Source of the DNA: an uncultured Acidobacteriota bacterium
GTDB lineage: Bacteria > Acidobacteriota > Terriglobia > Bryobacterales > Bryobacteraceae
Reading direction: 5' to 3'
Length of the DNA: 37,222 nucleotides
NCBI GenBank assembly: GCA_902825945.1
Contig: CADECY010000094.1
Span: 1 to 37,222, forward strand
Within the stretch, counting starts at the first letter, position 1. Every line of letters begins with the position of its first letter. Both the position numbers and the translations under genes were made by a program. Below, one piece after another: positions 19,967 through 28,500 of the stretch. The notes under the pieces were generated by a model. The model saw nothing but the letters and a program-made list of their open reading frames with translations, was not told the DNA's origin and searched no databases.

Positions 19967-20323
19967 TTAGGCGAGAGCGGCTTTCGCCTTCTCGATCAAC
20001 TGATTGAACGCGGGAGTATCCTGGGCGGCGATGTCGGCGAGCACTTTGCGGTTCAGATCCAGTCCGGCTTTCTTCAAGCCGTTCATGAACCGGCTGTAGG
20101 ACAGTCCCTGCGCCTTGCAGGCGGCGCCGATGCGGATGATCCAAAGCGAACGGAAGCTGCGCTTTTTCAGCTTGCGCCCGACGTATCCGTACTTGAGGGC
20201 CTTTTCGACCGCTTCCTGCGCGGAACGGTGCAGCTTGCTCTTGGTGAGGAAGTAGCCCTTTGCGAGCTTGAGGACTTTCTTCCGGGAATCCGTGCGGTTT
20301 GTACCGCGTTTTACTCTTGGCAC
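19967..20323 (-). CDS. rplT: 50S ribosomal protein L20
   Basis: A 118-residue L20, which binds 23S rRNA and is needed early in 50S assembly. The sequence is textbook (MPRVKRGTNRTDSRKKVLKL, KGYFLTKSKLHRSAQEAV, RSLWIIRIGAACKAQGLSYS). The start is GTG at 20323 with SD AGGAG 7 nt before it. In many bacteria L20 represses its own operon by binding the leader mRNA. Confidence 0.98.
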   Translation of the reverse strand: MPRVKRGTNRTDSRKKVLKLAKGYFLTKSKLHRSAQEAVEKALKYGYVGRKLKKRSFRSLWIIRIGAACKAQGLSYSRFMNGLKKAGLDLNRKVLADIAAQDTPAFNQLIEKAKAALA

Positions 20324-20413
20324 GTTTTTTCTCCTGAGGGATTTCTAAAGAAGCGGGCGGAAGCGGGCACGTGCAGTGGCTCCGTCCACACCGCGAAAGG
20401 GGTGCTGACCAGT

Positions 20414-20608
20414 TCAGTACGGCAGCATGTCGCGCACGGCCGCCACGTTGGTGTCGTCGAGCACGACCGATTGACCCAGTTTCCGCTTGCGGCCGCGCGC
20501 CTTCGAAGTCAGAATGTGGCGCGCAAACGCCATGCGGCGCTTGATCTTGCCGGTTCCGGTCTTCTTGAAACGCTTTGCCGCTCCCTTGTGGGTCTTGAGC
20601 TTAGGCAT
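20414..20608 (-). CDS. rpmI: 50S ribosomal protein L35
   Basis: A 64-residue L35 (MPKLKTHKGAAKRFKKTGTG, KARGRKRKLGQ, DMLPY at the end). The correct start is the ATG at 20608 with AAGGA about 9 nt upstream; the much longer open frame upstream is antisense to the AI-2E transporter. infC, which usually precedes rpmI, is absent: the next gene upstream is divergent. An extended -10 and a leader hairpin lie in the 108-bp gap. Confidence 0.97.
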   Translation of the reverse strand: MPKLKTHKGAAKRFKKTGTGKIKRRMAFARHILTSKARGRKRKLGQSVVLDDTNVAAVRDMLPY

Positions 20609-20634
20609 TTGGTGGATCCTTGGTGAGGGTGGGT

Positions 20635-20657
20635 CCGGACAAGGGAATAGTGTCCGG
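20635..20657 (-). promoter_or_regulatory. Hairpin in the rpmI leader
   Basis: CCGGACA (20635-20641) pairs perfectly with TGTCCGG (20651-20657) around a 9-nt loop. From the predicted start site near 20670 the hairpin begins about 13 nt into the mRNA and ends 26 nt before the rpmI start. Position fits an autoregulatory leader such as an L20 target, but I cannot show homology to a known L20 leader class. Confidence 0.4.
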
Positions 20658-20676
20658 GAGAAATGCGAACTTTCCG

Positions 20677-20685
20677 AGTATAGCA
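20677..20685 (-). promoter_or_regulatory. Extended -10 promoter for rpmI-rplT-zapBA
   Basis: On the minus strand the sequence reads TGC-TATACT, an extended -10 (hexamer at 20677-20682). No good -35 is seen. It gives a leader of about 60 nt before rpmI. Confidence 0.6.
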
Positions 20686-20716
20686 TGCGTACCCGGTGGT
20701 AGCATAGGCAGTTCGG

Positions 20717-21763
20717 ATGTTCGGAATCGATCCCCGCGCGGCCCGCGTCACATGGACGGTCCTGCTCACGCTCGGCGTGTGCGGGGCGGTCTATGCACTG
20801 AAGCACACGCTCCTGCTCTTCGTCTTCGCGATTTTGCTGGCCTACCTGCTGAGTCCGGCGGTCACAGTGGTGAACCGGATCGCGCTCCGCAAGACCTCGC
20901 ACACCGTCTCGCTCGCCGTCGTCTACCTGCTGATGCTCGGCGGAATCGGCGCCATCATCTCCGCGGTCGCCGCCAGCGCGGCCGAAGAGGCCGCCAAGCT
21001 CGCGCAGACGCTGCCGCAATACATCAAGAATCCGCCCACGATTCCAGATTCGATGATTCCCGCCTGGATCCTGCCGCACAAACAGGCGATTCTCGACGGT
21101 CTCCGCGCCAAACTCGAGGAAGAGGCCCAGCAGATCGTGCCGATGCTCGCGCAAGCAGGCCGTGGTGCGCTCGCCGCCCTTGGCAACATCGTCACACTGG
21201 TCTTGGTACCGATCCTCAGCTTCTTCTTCCTCAACGGCGCTCCGGAGATGCGCGAGGCGCTGATCGACCAATTCTCCGAACCCCTGGCGCGCCGCCGTGT
21301 CACGCGCATCATCGATGATCTCCATCGGGTCATGGGCCAGTTCATCAAAGCGATGGTCCTGCTCGGATTCGCTACGTTTCTCACCTACTCCGTCGTGCTC
21401 GGAACGCTTGGTCTGCCCTATTCGCTGCTGCTCTCCGTTCTCGCGGGAGCGGTCGAGTTCATCCCCGTCGCCGGCCCGCTCACCGCTTCGCTCGCCATCG
21501 TCATCGTCGCCGCCGTCACGGGATTCCCGCACATACTCGGAATCGTGATTTTCCTGATCGTCTACCGGCTCTTCCTCGACTACGTCTTGCAACCGTGGAT
21601 CATGGGCGGCGGACTCGAACTTCCCGCGCTCGCGATCATCTTCTCCGTTCTCGCGGGCGAGGAGTTGGCTGGAATCGTCGGCATGATCCTGGCGATCCCC
21701 GTGCTTGCCGCGATTCGCGTCGTCTGGGAGCACGCACGCGGAGGCAGTGAGGCCGCGGAATGA
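20717..21763 (+). CDS. AI-2E family transporter
   Basis: A 348-residue inner-membrane protein of the AI-2E/TqsA-PerM family. About eight membrane segments are visible: a pair at the N-terminus (LLTLGVCGAVYALK, LLLFVFAILLAYLLSPAV), one at about 70-90, a long soluble stretch at 95-150, then the C-terminal set with the family signatures LVPILSFFFLNGAPEMR, LGLPYSLLLSVLAGAVEFIP and LQPWIMGGGLELPALAII. Members export autoinducer or ions; the substrate here cannot be told. It overlaps the next gene by ATGA. Confidence 0.92.
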   Translation: MFGIDPRAARVTWTVLLTLGVCGAVYALKHTLLLFVFAILLAYLLSPAVTVVNRIALRKTSHTVSLAVVYLLMLGGIGAIISAVAASAAEEAAKLAQTLPQYIKNPPTIPDSMIPAWILPHKQAILDGLRAKLEEEAQQIVPMLAQAGRGALAALGNIVTLVLVPILSFFFLNGAPEMREALIDQFSEPLARRRVTRIIDDLHRVMGQFIKAMVLLGFATFLTYSVVLGTLGLPYSLLLSVLAGAVEFIPVAGPLTASLAIVIVAAVTGFPHILGIVIFLIVYRLFLDYVLQPWIMGGGLELPALAIIFSVLAGEELAGIVGMILAIPVLAAIRVVWEHARGGSEAAE

Positions 21764-22722
21764 ACCGGCGCGCCCTTGCATTCACCCTGATCGCGCTGCC
21801 CGCTCTCGCGCACATGGTCTCGATCTCGACCGGCGAAATCCGCCTCGATGGCACGCGTGCCCACTACGAGATCCGCATGCCGCTCTACGAGGTCGCGCCA
21901 TTGCAGGACCCCGAAAAGGCCTTGCTGGGTGGAATCCGGTTTGTCGCCGGAGGGGTCGAGGGCCGGCGCATCCAGGGCAACTGCCAGAAGGTCGAAAGCG
22001 AAAACGCGCTGATCTGCAAGTCTGTCTTCGAGTTTCCGGTCGCGGTGGAAACGCTCGAGGCCGTGTCGGACTTCCACAAGATCACCGTGCCCAATCACGT
22101 CCACCTGTTGCGCGCCGTCCGTGGCGATTTTACTGATCAAGCCGTGCTCGATCTCTCGTTTCCCAAAGCGCAATTGCGATTCCGGCCGCCGACTGCGACG
22201 GAGCGGATCGTGCAACAAGTGGTTTCAGGCGCGATTCGCGCGGGCGGCGGATTGGCGCAGTTGTTGTTCCTTGCGGCGTTGGTGCTGGCGGCGCGCTCCC
22301 GCCGGGAACTGATGTTGCTCGCGGGAATGTTCATAGCGGGCGAAGTGGTGGCGTGTGTCGTGTTGCCGCTGGTTTCCTGGCAACCCGCGCCACGATTCGT
22401 CGAAGCGGCCGCCGCGCTCACGATCGCCTACCTTGCCGTCGAGATTCTACTCCTTCCGGAAGCGGGCCAACGCTGGCTCGTGGTCGGCGTGCTCGGGCTC
22501 TTCCATGGACTCTACTTCGCGCTCTTCATCCAATCGTCGGACTTCGCCACCGGCTGGGTGCTGCTCGGTGTCGCGCTCGCCGAAATCGCGCTCATCGCCG
22601 GGTTCGCATGGGCGATGTCGCGATTCGCCGCCCAGGTCGAGCGATTCCAGCCGGTGCGGATTGCGGCGGGCCTCCTGTTGGCGGTCGGGTTGGTGTGGTT
22701 CTTCTCGCAACTTCGCTCTTGA
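21760..22722 (+). CDS. HupE/UreJ-like membrane protein
   Basis: A 320-residue protein with a signal peptide (MNRRALAFTLIALPALA), an extracytoplasmic beta-rich domain to about residue 150, and six or so membrane segments. The membrane part resembles the HupE/UreJ_2 family (GGLAQLLFLAALVLAARSR, EAAAALTIAYLAVEILLLPE, VVGVLGLFHGLYFALF). Family members have been linked to metal (nickel/cobalt) uptake. The histidine-rich HPxxGxDH motif of true HupE is not seen, so a metal role is uncertain. Translationally coupled to the AI-2E transporter. Confidence 0.75.
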   Translation: MNRRALAFTLIALPALAHMVSISTGEIRLDGTRAHYEIRMPLYEVAPLQDPEKALLGGIRFVAGGVEGRRIQGNCQKVESENALICKSVFEFPVAVETLEAVSDFHKITVPNHVHLLRAVRGDFTDQAVLDLSFPKAQLRFRPPTATERIVQQVVSGAIRAGGGLAQLLFLAALVLAARSRRELMLLAGMFIAGEVVACVVLPLVSWQPAPRFVEAAAALTIAYLAVEILLLPEAGQRWLVVGVLGLFHGLYFALFIQSSDFATGWVLLGVALAEIALIAGFAWAMSRFAAQVERFQPVRIAAGLLLAVGLVWFFSQLRS

Positions 22723-22804
22723 CAGCGACTTCGACAAATTCCCCGGGCTCCGCTGGCGCCGCCCGCTCGAGGACTGATCCCGAACGGACGCTACACTATC
22801 CGGT

Positions 22805-24211
22805 ATGCGTCCCGTCTCGAGGTTTCTCGCCGCCACCGTCTTTGCCGCCGTCTGTTTCGCGGAAGTTCCGATCGACTGGACAGCGGCGCTCAACCACATC
22901 ACGGCCAATTCCCTGCGCGGACATCTCTCATTCATCGCCTCGGATCTGCTCGAAGGACGTGATACACCGTCGCGCGGACTGGATATCGCCGCCGAGTACA
23001 TCGCCGCCCAATTCCGGCGTGCGGGCCTCGAACCCGCAGTGAAGGGCTCCTACTTCCACGAGAGTGATTGGAAGGTCCACGAGGCGCGCATGGATGGATT
23101 CGAGATGCGCCTCACGCTCGACGGCAAAGCGTTCGACATCAAGCCGGGCGAGGTGACGGTCGTATCGAGCAAGGGCTTCGACCTCGCCGATGAGACGGTG
23201 CTCGTGCCCGCTGCCAACCCGAGCGCGGCGGAGGCGAAAGGCAAGGTCTTCTTCTCCACGAACAAAAAGACTCCGTCAAGCAAGCTCCGCGAAGGTGCCT
23301 CGCTCGTCGTGATGCTCGACCCGAAGGGCGCGATCGGTGGGATGCTGAGTGGATCGAAGCCGTTTCGCGACAAGCCGGACACCCGGAACGCACCCGCGAT
23401 CCTGATTCATAGCGACGACATTCCGGACAGCCCGAAAGAAGCGCGGATCACGCTCCGTCTCCGCGAGCCTGAAGCGAAGCCATTTGCCATGCGAAACGTC
23501 ACGGCGATTCTGCGCGGATCCGATCCGGAGCTTTCGAAGAGCTACATCGTGGTCACCGCGCACTACGACCATATCGGCATGATGGCCAAGGGCCCGGCCG
23601 GTGACCGGATCTTCAACGGCGCCAATGACGACGCCAGCGGCACGGTGACGATGATCGAGATCGCGGATGCCTTCTCGCGCCTCACCACACGGCCCAAGCG
23701 CAGCGTCTTGTTCGTCGCGCTGTCGGGCGAAGAGAAGGGCCTTCTCGGAACACGGGCGTTCATCGACAATCCGCCTGTGCCCGTCTCATCGATGACAGCG
23801 AACGTGAACATCGAAGTGCTCGGACGCACCGATGTCGAGGACACCGTGCAAACGCGTAAACTCTCGGTCACCGGGATCGACTACTCGACGCTCGGCCAAA
23901 CCGTCATCACCGCGGGCAAGGACACCGAAGTCGAGGTCTACAAGCACAACCTCAACGAGCCCTTCTTCAGCCGAAGCGACAACCTCGTCTTCGCGCGGAA
24001 GGGCATCCCTGCACACACGGTGTCGAACGGATTCGTCTATCCCGACTACCATGGGCTCGGCGATGAGTGGGAACGGATCGACTTCGACAACATGGCCGCG
24101 CTCAGCCGCACCATCGCACTGGCGATCCTGCGCCTGGCCGACGATCCGAAAGCGCCCGTGTGGGCTGACCTTCCGGCCACGAAGACCTACCGCGAAGCCA
24201 ACAAAAAGTAG
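22805..24211 (+). CDS. Exported M28 family aminopeptidase with PA domain
   Basis: A 468-residue secreted zinc peptidase. It has a signal peptide (MRPVSRFLAATVFAAVCFA), an N-terminal segment typical of bacterial M28 enzymes (LRGHLSFIASDLLEGRDTPS, GLDIAAEYIAAQFRRAGLEP), an inserted PA-like domain at about 90-220 and the catalytic domain. The zinc and catalytic residues are seen in VVTAHYDHIG, NGANDDASG and ALSGEEKGLLGT, and the last histidine in DYHGLGDEW. The fourth ligand position, usually Asp in NxDMxGR, is Glu in NIEVLGR. It probably trims extracellular peptides. A TACACT box lies 7 nt upstream of the start. Its stop is 7 bp from the convergent 61-residue gene. Confidence 0.93.
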   Translation: MRPVSRFLAATVFAAVCFAEVPIDWTAALNHITANSLRGHLSFIASDLLEGRDTPSRGLDIAAEYIAAQFRRAGLEPAVKGSYFHESDWKVHEARMDGFEMRLTLDGKAFDIKPGEVTVVSSKGFDLADETVLVPAANPSAAEAKGKVFFSTNKKTPSSKLREGASLVVMLDPKGAIGGMLSGSKPFRDKPDTRNAPAILIHSDDIPDSPKEARITLRLREPEAKPFAMRNVTAILRGSDPELSKSYIVVTAHYDHIGMMAKGPAGDRIFNGANDDASGTVTMIEIADAFSRLTTRPKRSVLFVALSGEEKGLLGTRAFIDNPPVPVSSMTANVNIEVLGRTDVEDTVQTRKLSVTGIDYSTLGQTVITAGKDTEVEVYKHNLNEPFFSRSDNLVFARKGIPAHTVSNGFVYPDYHGLGDEWERIDFDNMAALSRTIALAILRLADDPKAPVWADLPATKTYREANKK

Positions 24212-24218
24212 CCCGGCC

Positions 24219-24404
24219 TCAGCCGTGGCCGAGGTACATCAGCCAGCCGAGACCAAACAGCGCGACGATGAAGCAGCCGAACGTGTAGAGCCCGTACTGG
24301 ATCTGCTCTTGAATCCCGCGCTTGGAGACGATGCCCATCACCACCGAACACAAGACGGCGAAGATCAGACTGACTTCGAGATGCGAAAGGTTCATCTTCG
24401 GCAT
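24219..24404 (-). CDS. Small two-helix membrane protein
   Basis: A 61-residue protein with two predicted membrane helices (LEVSLIFAVLCSVVMGIV and YTFGCFIVALFGLGWLMYL) joined by a short charged loop (SKRGIQEQIQ). I do not recognise a family. The ATG at 24404 follows the stop of the upstream DUF6677-like gene by 3 nt and uses the GGAG inside that gene's end as SD, so the pair is an operon and the two probably function together in the membrane. Confidence 0.8.
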   Translation of the reverse strand: MPKMNLSHLEVSLIFAVLCSVVMGIVSKRGIQEQIQYGLYTFGCFIVALFGLGWLMYLGHG

Positions 24405-24407
24405 CGG

Positions 24408-24803
24408 TTACTCCGGTTTCACTCCGGTGGCGATCTCGTATGCGTCCACCATCGCGAGGATGTTCATCAGACCTGCGCCCACCAGAAGCTTGGTTCCGTA
24501 ATCATGCACGTGTCCAGCGACATCCGGCTGATTGTAGCCGAGCGCCACGGTGATCAGGTAGAGGATTCCGGAAGCGACATTGCCCACGAATCCGCCGCAG
24601 TAGATCAGTGTCGTGAACAGGTCACCGGTCTGGGGTTCGAACAGCGCTCCGCGCAGCATCAGGCCAAGCAGGAACGCGATGATCACCGAGGCGAACAGCA
24701 GGATGCCACGCGTTGTCCTCTTCAGCAGAAGGTGGCCGCCGCCGGGAAGGAGCCAGGCGAGGCCCACCACGGGAATCCAGTTGATGGAAGCCGGTTTGGG
24801 CAT
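24408..24803 (-). CDS. Membrane protein, DUF6677-like
   Basis: A 131-residue inner-membrane protein. Segments are WIPVVGLAWLLPGGGHLLLKR, ILLFASVIIAFLLGLML, YCGGFVGNVASGILYLITVA and a last helix ending MVDAYEIATGVKP. The GGGHLLLKR and DAYEIATG segments resemble DUF6677, a family known from Acidobacteriota, by memory rather than search. Function is unknown. It is divergent from the DUF1175 lipoprotein gene across 37 bp. Confidence 0.8.
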   Translation of the reverse strand: MPKPASINWIPVVGLAWLLPGGGHLLLKRTTRGILLFASVIIAFLLGLMLRGALFEPQTGDLFTTLIYCGGFVGNVASGILYLITVALGYNQPDVAGHVHDYGTKLLVGAGLMNILAMVDAYEIATGVKPE

Positions 24804-24823
24804 TCAGCCTCAGAGTAGCACGA

Positions 24824-24829
24824 TATACT
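24824..24829 (+). promoter_or_regulatory. -10-like box for the DUF1175/A2M operon
   Basis: TATACT lies 11 nt before the ATG at 24841, with no SD between. With initiation about 7 nt downstream the mRNA would start within some 5 nt of the ATG, i.e. nearly leaderless. No clear -35 is seen. Confidence 0.45.
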
Positions 24830-24840
24830 GACAGCAAGCG

Positions 24841-25581
24841 ATGCGGCGATCATGGATCGGAGCCGGCGCCGTCCTGTTGCTGGCGGCCTGCGGCCCAACC
24901 CCGTCTCCGACTGCGGCTGAACCCGTACCAGGCTCCGCCCCGGCGGCTGCGATTTCGACCGCCCCGGCTGAACCGGGAGACGTCCGGCTCACCGACGCCA
25001 CCGATCGCGACATCTTCACCGGCTGGTTCACCTTCCTCGCCGAAGCAATGTTCGACCGGCCCACCGGAGAACTACCGCGCGAAATCAACGACTGCGCAGC
25101 GCTACTACGCTTCGCCTATCGCGAGTCACTCCGGCGGCACGACGGCCCGTGGGCCGAACAGCTCCAGCTCGATCGAGTCCCGCCACTCGGGTCGATCCGC
25201 AGCCCTACCCGCAAGTCGGCTCTGTTCCGGATCGACGAAGCGGGTACGCTCGCCGAATTCGCCGACGCGCGCACGCTGATCCGGTTCAACACCCGAAGAG
25301 TGGCGAATGACGTGCATGATGCACATCCGGGTGACCTGCTTTTCTACCACCTACCTGATCAAAGCTCGCCCTACCACGTCATGATTTTCCTCGGGTCCAG
25401 TTTTCTCGAGCGAAAACGGGGGCCGTTTGTCGCCTATCATACCGGGCCCACGGACGGGAAGCCCGGCGAGATCCGCCGTCCGTCCATCGAAGAGCTACTG
25501 CGCCACCCCGAGCCCCGCTGGCGCCCCGCCGCTGGCAACGGCAACTTTGTTGGAGTGTTCCGATGGAAAATACTCGGTTGA
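24841..25581 (+). CDS. DUF1175 lipoprotein (YfaT-like)
   Basis: A 246-residue protein with a lipoprotein signal: LLLAAC with C17 as the lipidated residue, then a Pro/Ala-rich linker to about residue 47. The DUF1175 domain follows (EINDCAALLRFAYRE, AHPGDLLFYH, SPYHVMIFLG, FVAYHTGP). C85 and H179 are placed like the Cys-His pair of NlpC/P60 papain-like hydrolases, so a cell-wall peptidase role is an inference. In E. coli the DUF1175 gene yfaT lies directly before the alpha-2-macroglobulin gene yfaS, as here. The last 19 bp overlap the A2M gene. Confidence 0.88.
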   Translation: MRRSWIGAGAVLLLAACGPTPSPTAAEPVPGSAPAAAISTAPAEPGDVRLTDATDRDIFTGWFTFLAEAMFDRPTGELPREINDCAALLRFAYRESLRRHDGPWAEQLQLDRVPPLGSIRSPTRKSALFRIDEAGTLAEFADARTLIRFNTRRVANDVHDAHPGDLLFYHLPDQSSPYHVMIFLGSSFLERKRGPFVAYHTGPTDGKPGEIRRPSIEELLRHPEPRWRPAAGNGNFVGVFRWKILG

Positions 25582-28500
25582 CGATTCCCCGCCTCGCCGC
25601 GGCCACGGTGCTGCTCGCGGCCTTTCCGACCGTCGCGCAACAGGACGAAAGCCGTGTCTTTTTCTCCGTTTCGAGCGACCGGACCTACGGCCCTCGAGAC
25701 ACACCCAAAATCCAGATGTGGGGGCAAGGCATCAACAAGCTCGACTTCCGCCTCTATCGCGTCAACGATCCGATCGAGTTTTTCCGGAACCTCAAAGATG
25801 ACCACCGCTTCGGCGGCAACATGGCGCAGTCGAAGAAGCGCTCGCGCATCGAGCGGTTTCGCCGCTGGAAGCTCGCGCAACGCGAGCGAGTCACCACGCT
25901 CGTGCGCGCGCAGTTCACGCGGGACTCGCGCCAGCAGATCCGAGCCAACTACCTCGCCAAGCAGGAAGCGCCGTCCCCGGCCCCCAAGGTGACGAGCTAC
26001 GCGGAACTGCCCGTGCTGAATCAGCAACAGCTCGTGTCGAGTTGGACACAGCCGTTCAATCCGAAGAACCGCTGGGAGTCACTTTCCGTTCCGATTCCCA
26101 CGAAGGGCAAGGGACTTTATCTCGTCGAAGCCACCAACGGACCGCTGTTCGCCTACACGATCGTCTCCGTCACGGAGATGGCGATCATCACCAAGTCGAG
26201 TCCAGGACGCCTGCTGGCGCGTGTGGTCGACCGGAATTCCGGTGCGCCCATGGCGCAGGCTCCGGTGATCGTCTTCGCGAGCGACAAAGAGAAGAGGTAC
26301 GTAGACGCGAAGACCGATGCCGGCGGATTCATCGAGGCGAAAGTGACGGACGAGCGTCCGGAATCGGCCCTCGTGCTCGCTCGTGTCAAGGATGACTTCG
26401 CGGCCGTGTCGATGTACGGTGGCAATCTCGGCTCGGGCGGTGACGACAACCTGATGGCGTACATCTACACGGACCGGCCCATTTACCGGCCCGGACACAA
26501 GGTCCACTACCGGGCTGTCGTGCGCCATCGCGGACCGGCCGGCTACAAGATTCCGTCGAGCGCGGTGACGGTCGATATCGATGACCCGGAGGGCAAGAAG
26601 GTTCATCAGGGCGCTCCGAAGCTGTCCCAATTCGGTTCGGTCGAGGGCACGTTCGACCTGCCGGAAGGAGCCGCGCTCGGAACCTACCTGATGCAGGTCC
26701 GTGTGGGTGAGCTCTATCAGAGCGGGAACTTCAAGGTCGAGGAGTACAAGAAGCCGGAGTACGATGTCCGCGTCACGCCCAAGGTGAAGCGCGTGCTCCA
26801 AGGCAACGAAGTGCAGGTCGAAATCGAGTCGAAGTACTTTTACGGCGAGCCGGTCGCGGGCGCGAACGTCAAGTACGTCGCCCATCGCTCGCGCCACTGG
26901 AGTTGGTTCTACGCCGATGAGGAGGACGACGACTCCTCGGCTCCGGACGATTCTCCCTTCGCGCAACGCGAACAGGTTCTCGAACAGGAAGGTAAGCTCG
27001 ACGAGAACGGCAAACTGACGGTGAGCATCCCGACCGATCGCGCCGAGTTCGATCTGAGCTATCGCATCGAGGCTCGCGTCACCGACGCGGCCGGGCGCGA
27101 GATTCCGGGAGCGGGCTTCGTGGTCGCGACAGTGGGTCCCTACCGGATCGACATTTCGCCCGAACGATACGTCTATGAACCGGGCGCGCTGGCGACTTTC
27201 AAGCTCGAAGCTCGCGACTACGATGGGACCGCGGTCCCGAACGCGAAGATCGACTTGGATCTCGGGCCCTACTCGTGGGAACGCCGCTCGCATGAGGTCA
27301 CCGGACGCGGACAAGCGGTCACGGGCGCTGACGGACGCGGAAGTGTCCAGATGCGCGTGCCGAGCGGATCGTTGCGCGCGGTGGCACGCGTCCGCACGGC
27401 CGATGGCCGCGTGATCTCGGACTCCTGCTACGTCTGGGTGTCGGGCGGAACTTCATGGTGGGGCGGAAACGGCGCCAAGGATATCAAACTGGTGGCGGAC
27501 AAGAAGTCGTACAAGCCCGGAGAGACCGCGCGCATTCTAGTCGCGGCGGCGCCGGGAATGCACCTTTGGATCACGGCGGAAGGCGCCGCGGTCCACACCT
27601 CGAAATTCGTCACGATGAAGGAATCGACCGAGATGGTCGACATTCCGATCGCCAATCATTACACGCCGAACTTCTTCGTGGAAGCTGTCGCGATCAAGGA
27701 TCACGAGATGTGGAGCGGCAACGTCATGGTCAAGGTACCGCCCGCCGAGCACAAACTCGATGTCGAGATCACACCGTCGAAGAAGGAGTTCAAGCCCGGT
27801 GAGCCGGCCAGCTATTCGCTGTTGGCCAAAGACTGGAAGGGCGCGCCGGTGCAGGCGGAGTTCAGTGTCGGAGTGGTCGACGAGGCGATCTATTCCGTCG
27901 AACCCGACACCACGAAAGACCCGGTATCGTTCTTCTACGGACGCGAGTGGAATCGCGTCAACACCGAGACATCGCTGCAATATTCCTTCCACGGCGAGGC
28001 AGGCAAACGCCGCATGCAACTTGCGCGGGTCAGGCCGTTTTCGGCGCGCGCGCAACTCAAGCCCGAACGGCTCGTACAGCCGAAGGTCCGCAAGGTTTTC
28101 CCGGACACCGCGTTCTGGGCGGCATCGGTACGAACCGATTCCGCCGGGCGAGCGCAAGTAAAGCTGGACTTCCCCGATTCGCTCACTACCTGGCGAGCCA
28201 CCGCGCGTGGCGTCACCACCGATACCAAGCTGGGCGCGGCCATCAACCGCGTGATCGTGCGCAAGAACCTGATGACACGGCTTGCGGTGCCGCGCTTCTT
28301 CCGCCAGGGCGATGAGATGACGATCGGAGTGATCGCGCAGAACTATCTCGCCTCCGACAAGAAGGTGCGAATCTCGCTCGAAGCCAAGGGCCTCGAAATC
28401 GTGAATGGCGGACAACAGGACGTTCTCGTTCCGAGCAAAGGCACCACGACTGTCGACTATCGCGTGAAGGTACCGGCCGGGCGCGAAGCGCTGATTCTGG

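Noticed and set aside
20609..21781. Upstream extension of the rpmI frame to 455 residues
   Set aside because: The extension is antisense to the AI-2E transporter. L35 has its normal start and SD at 20608.
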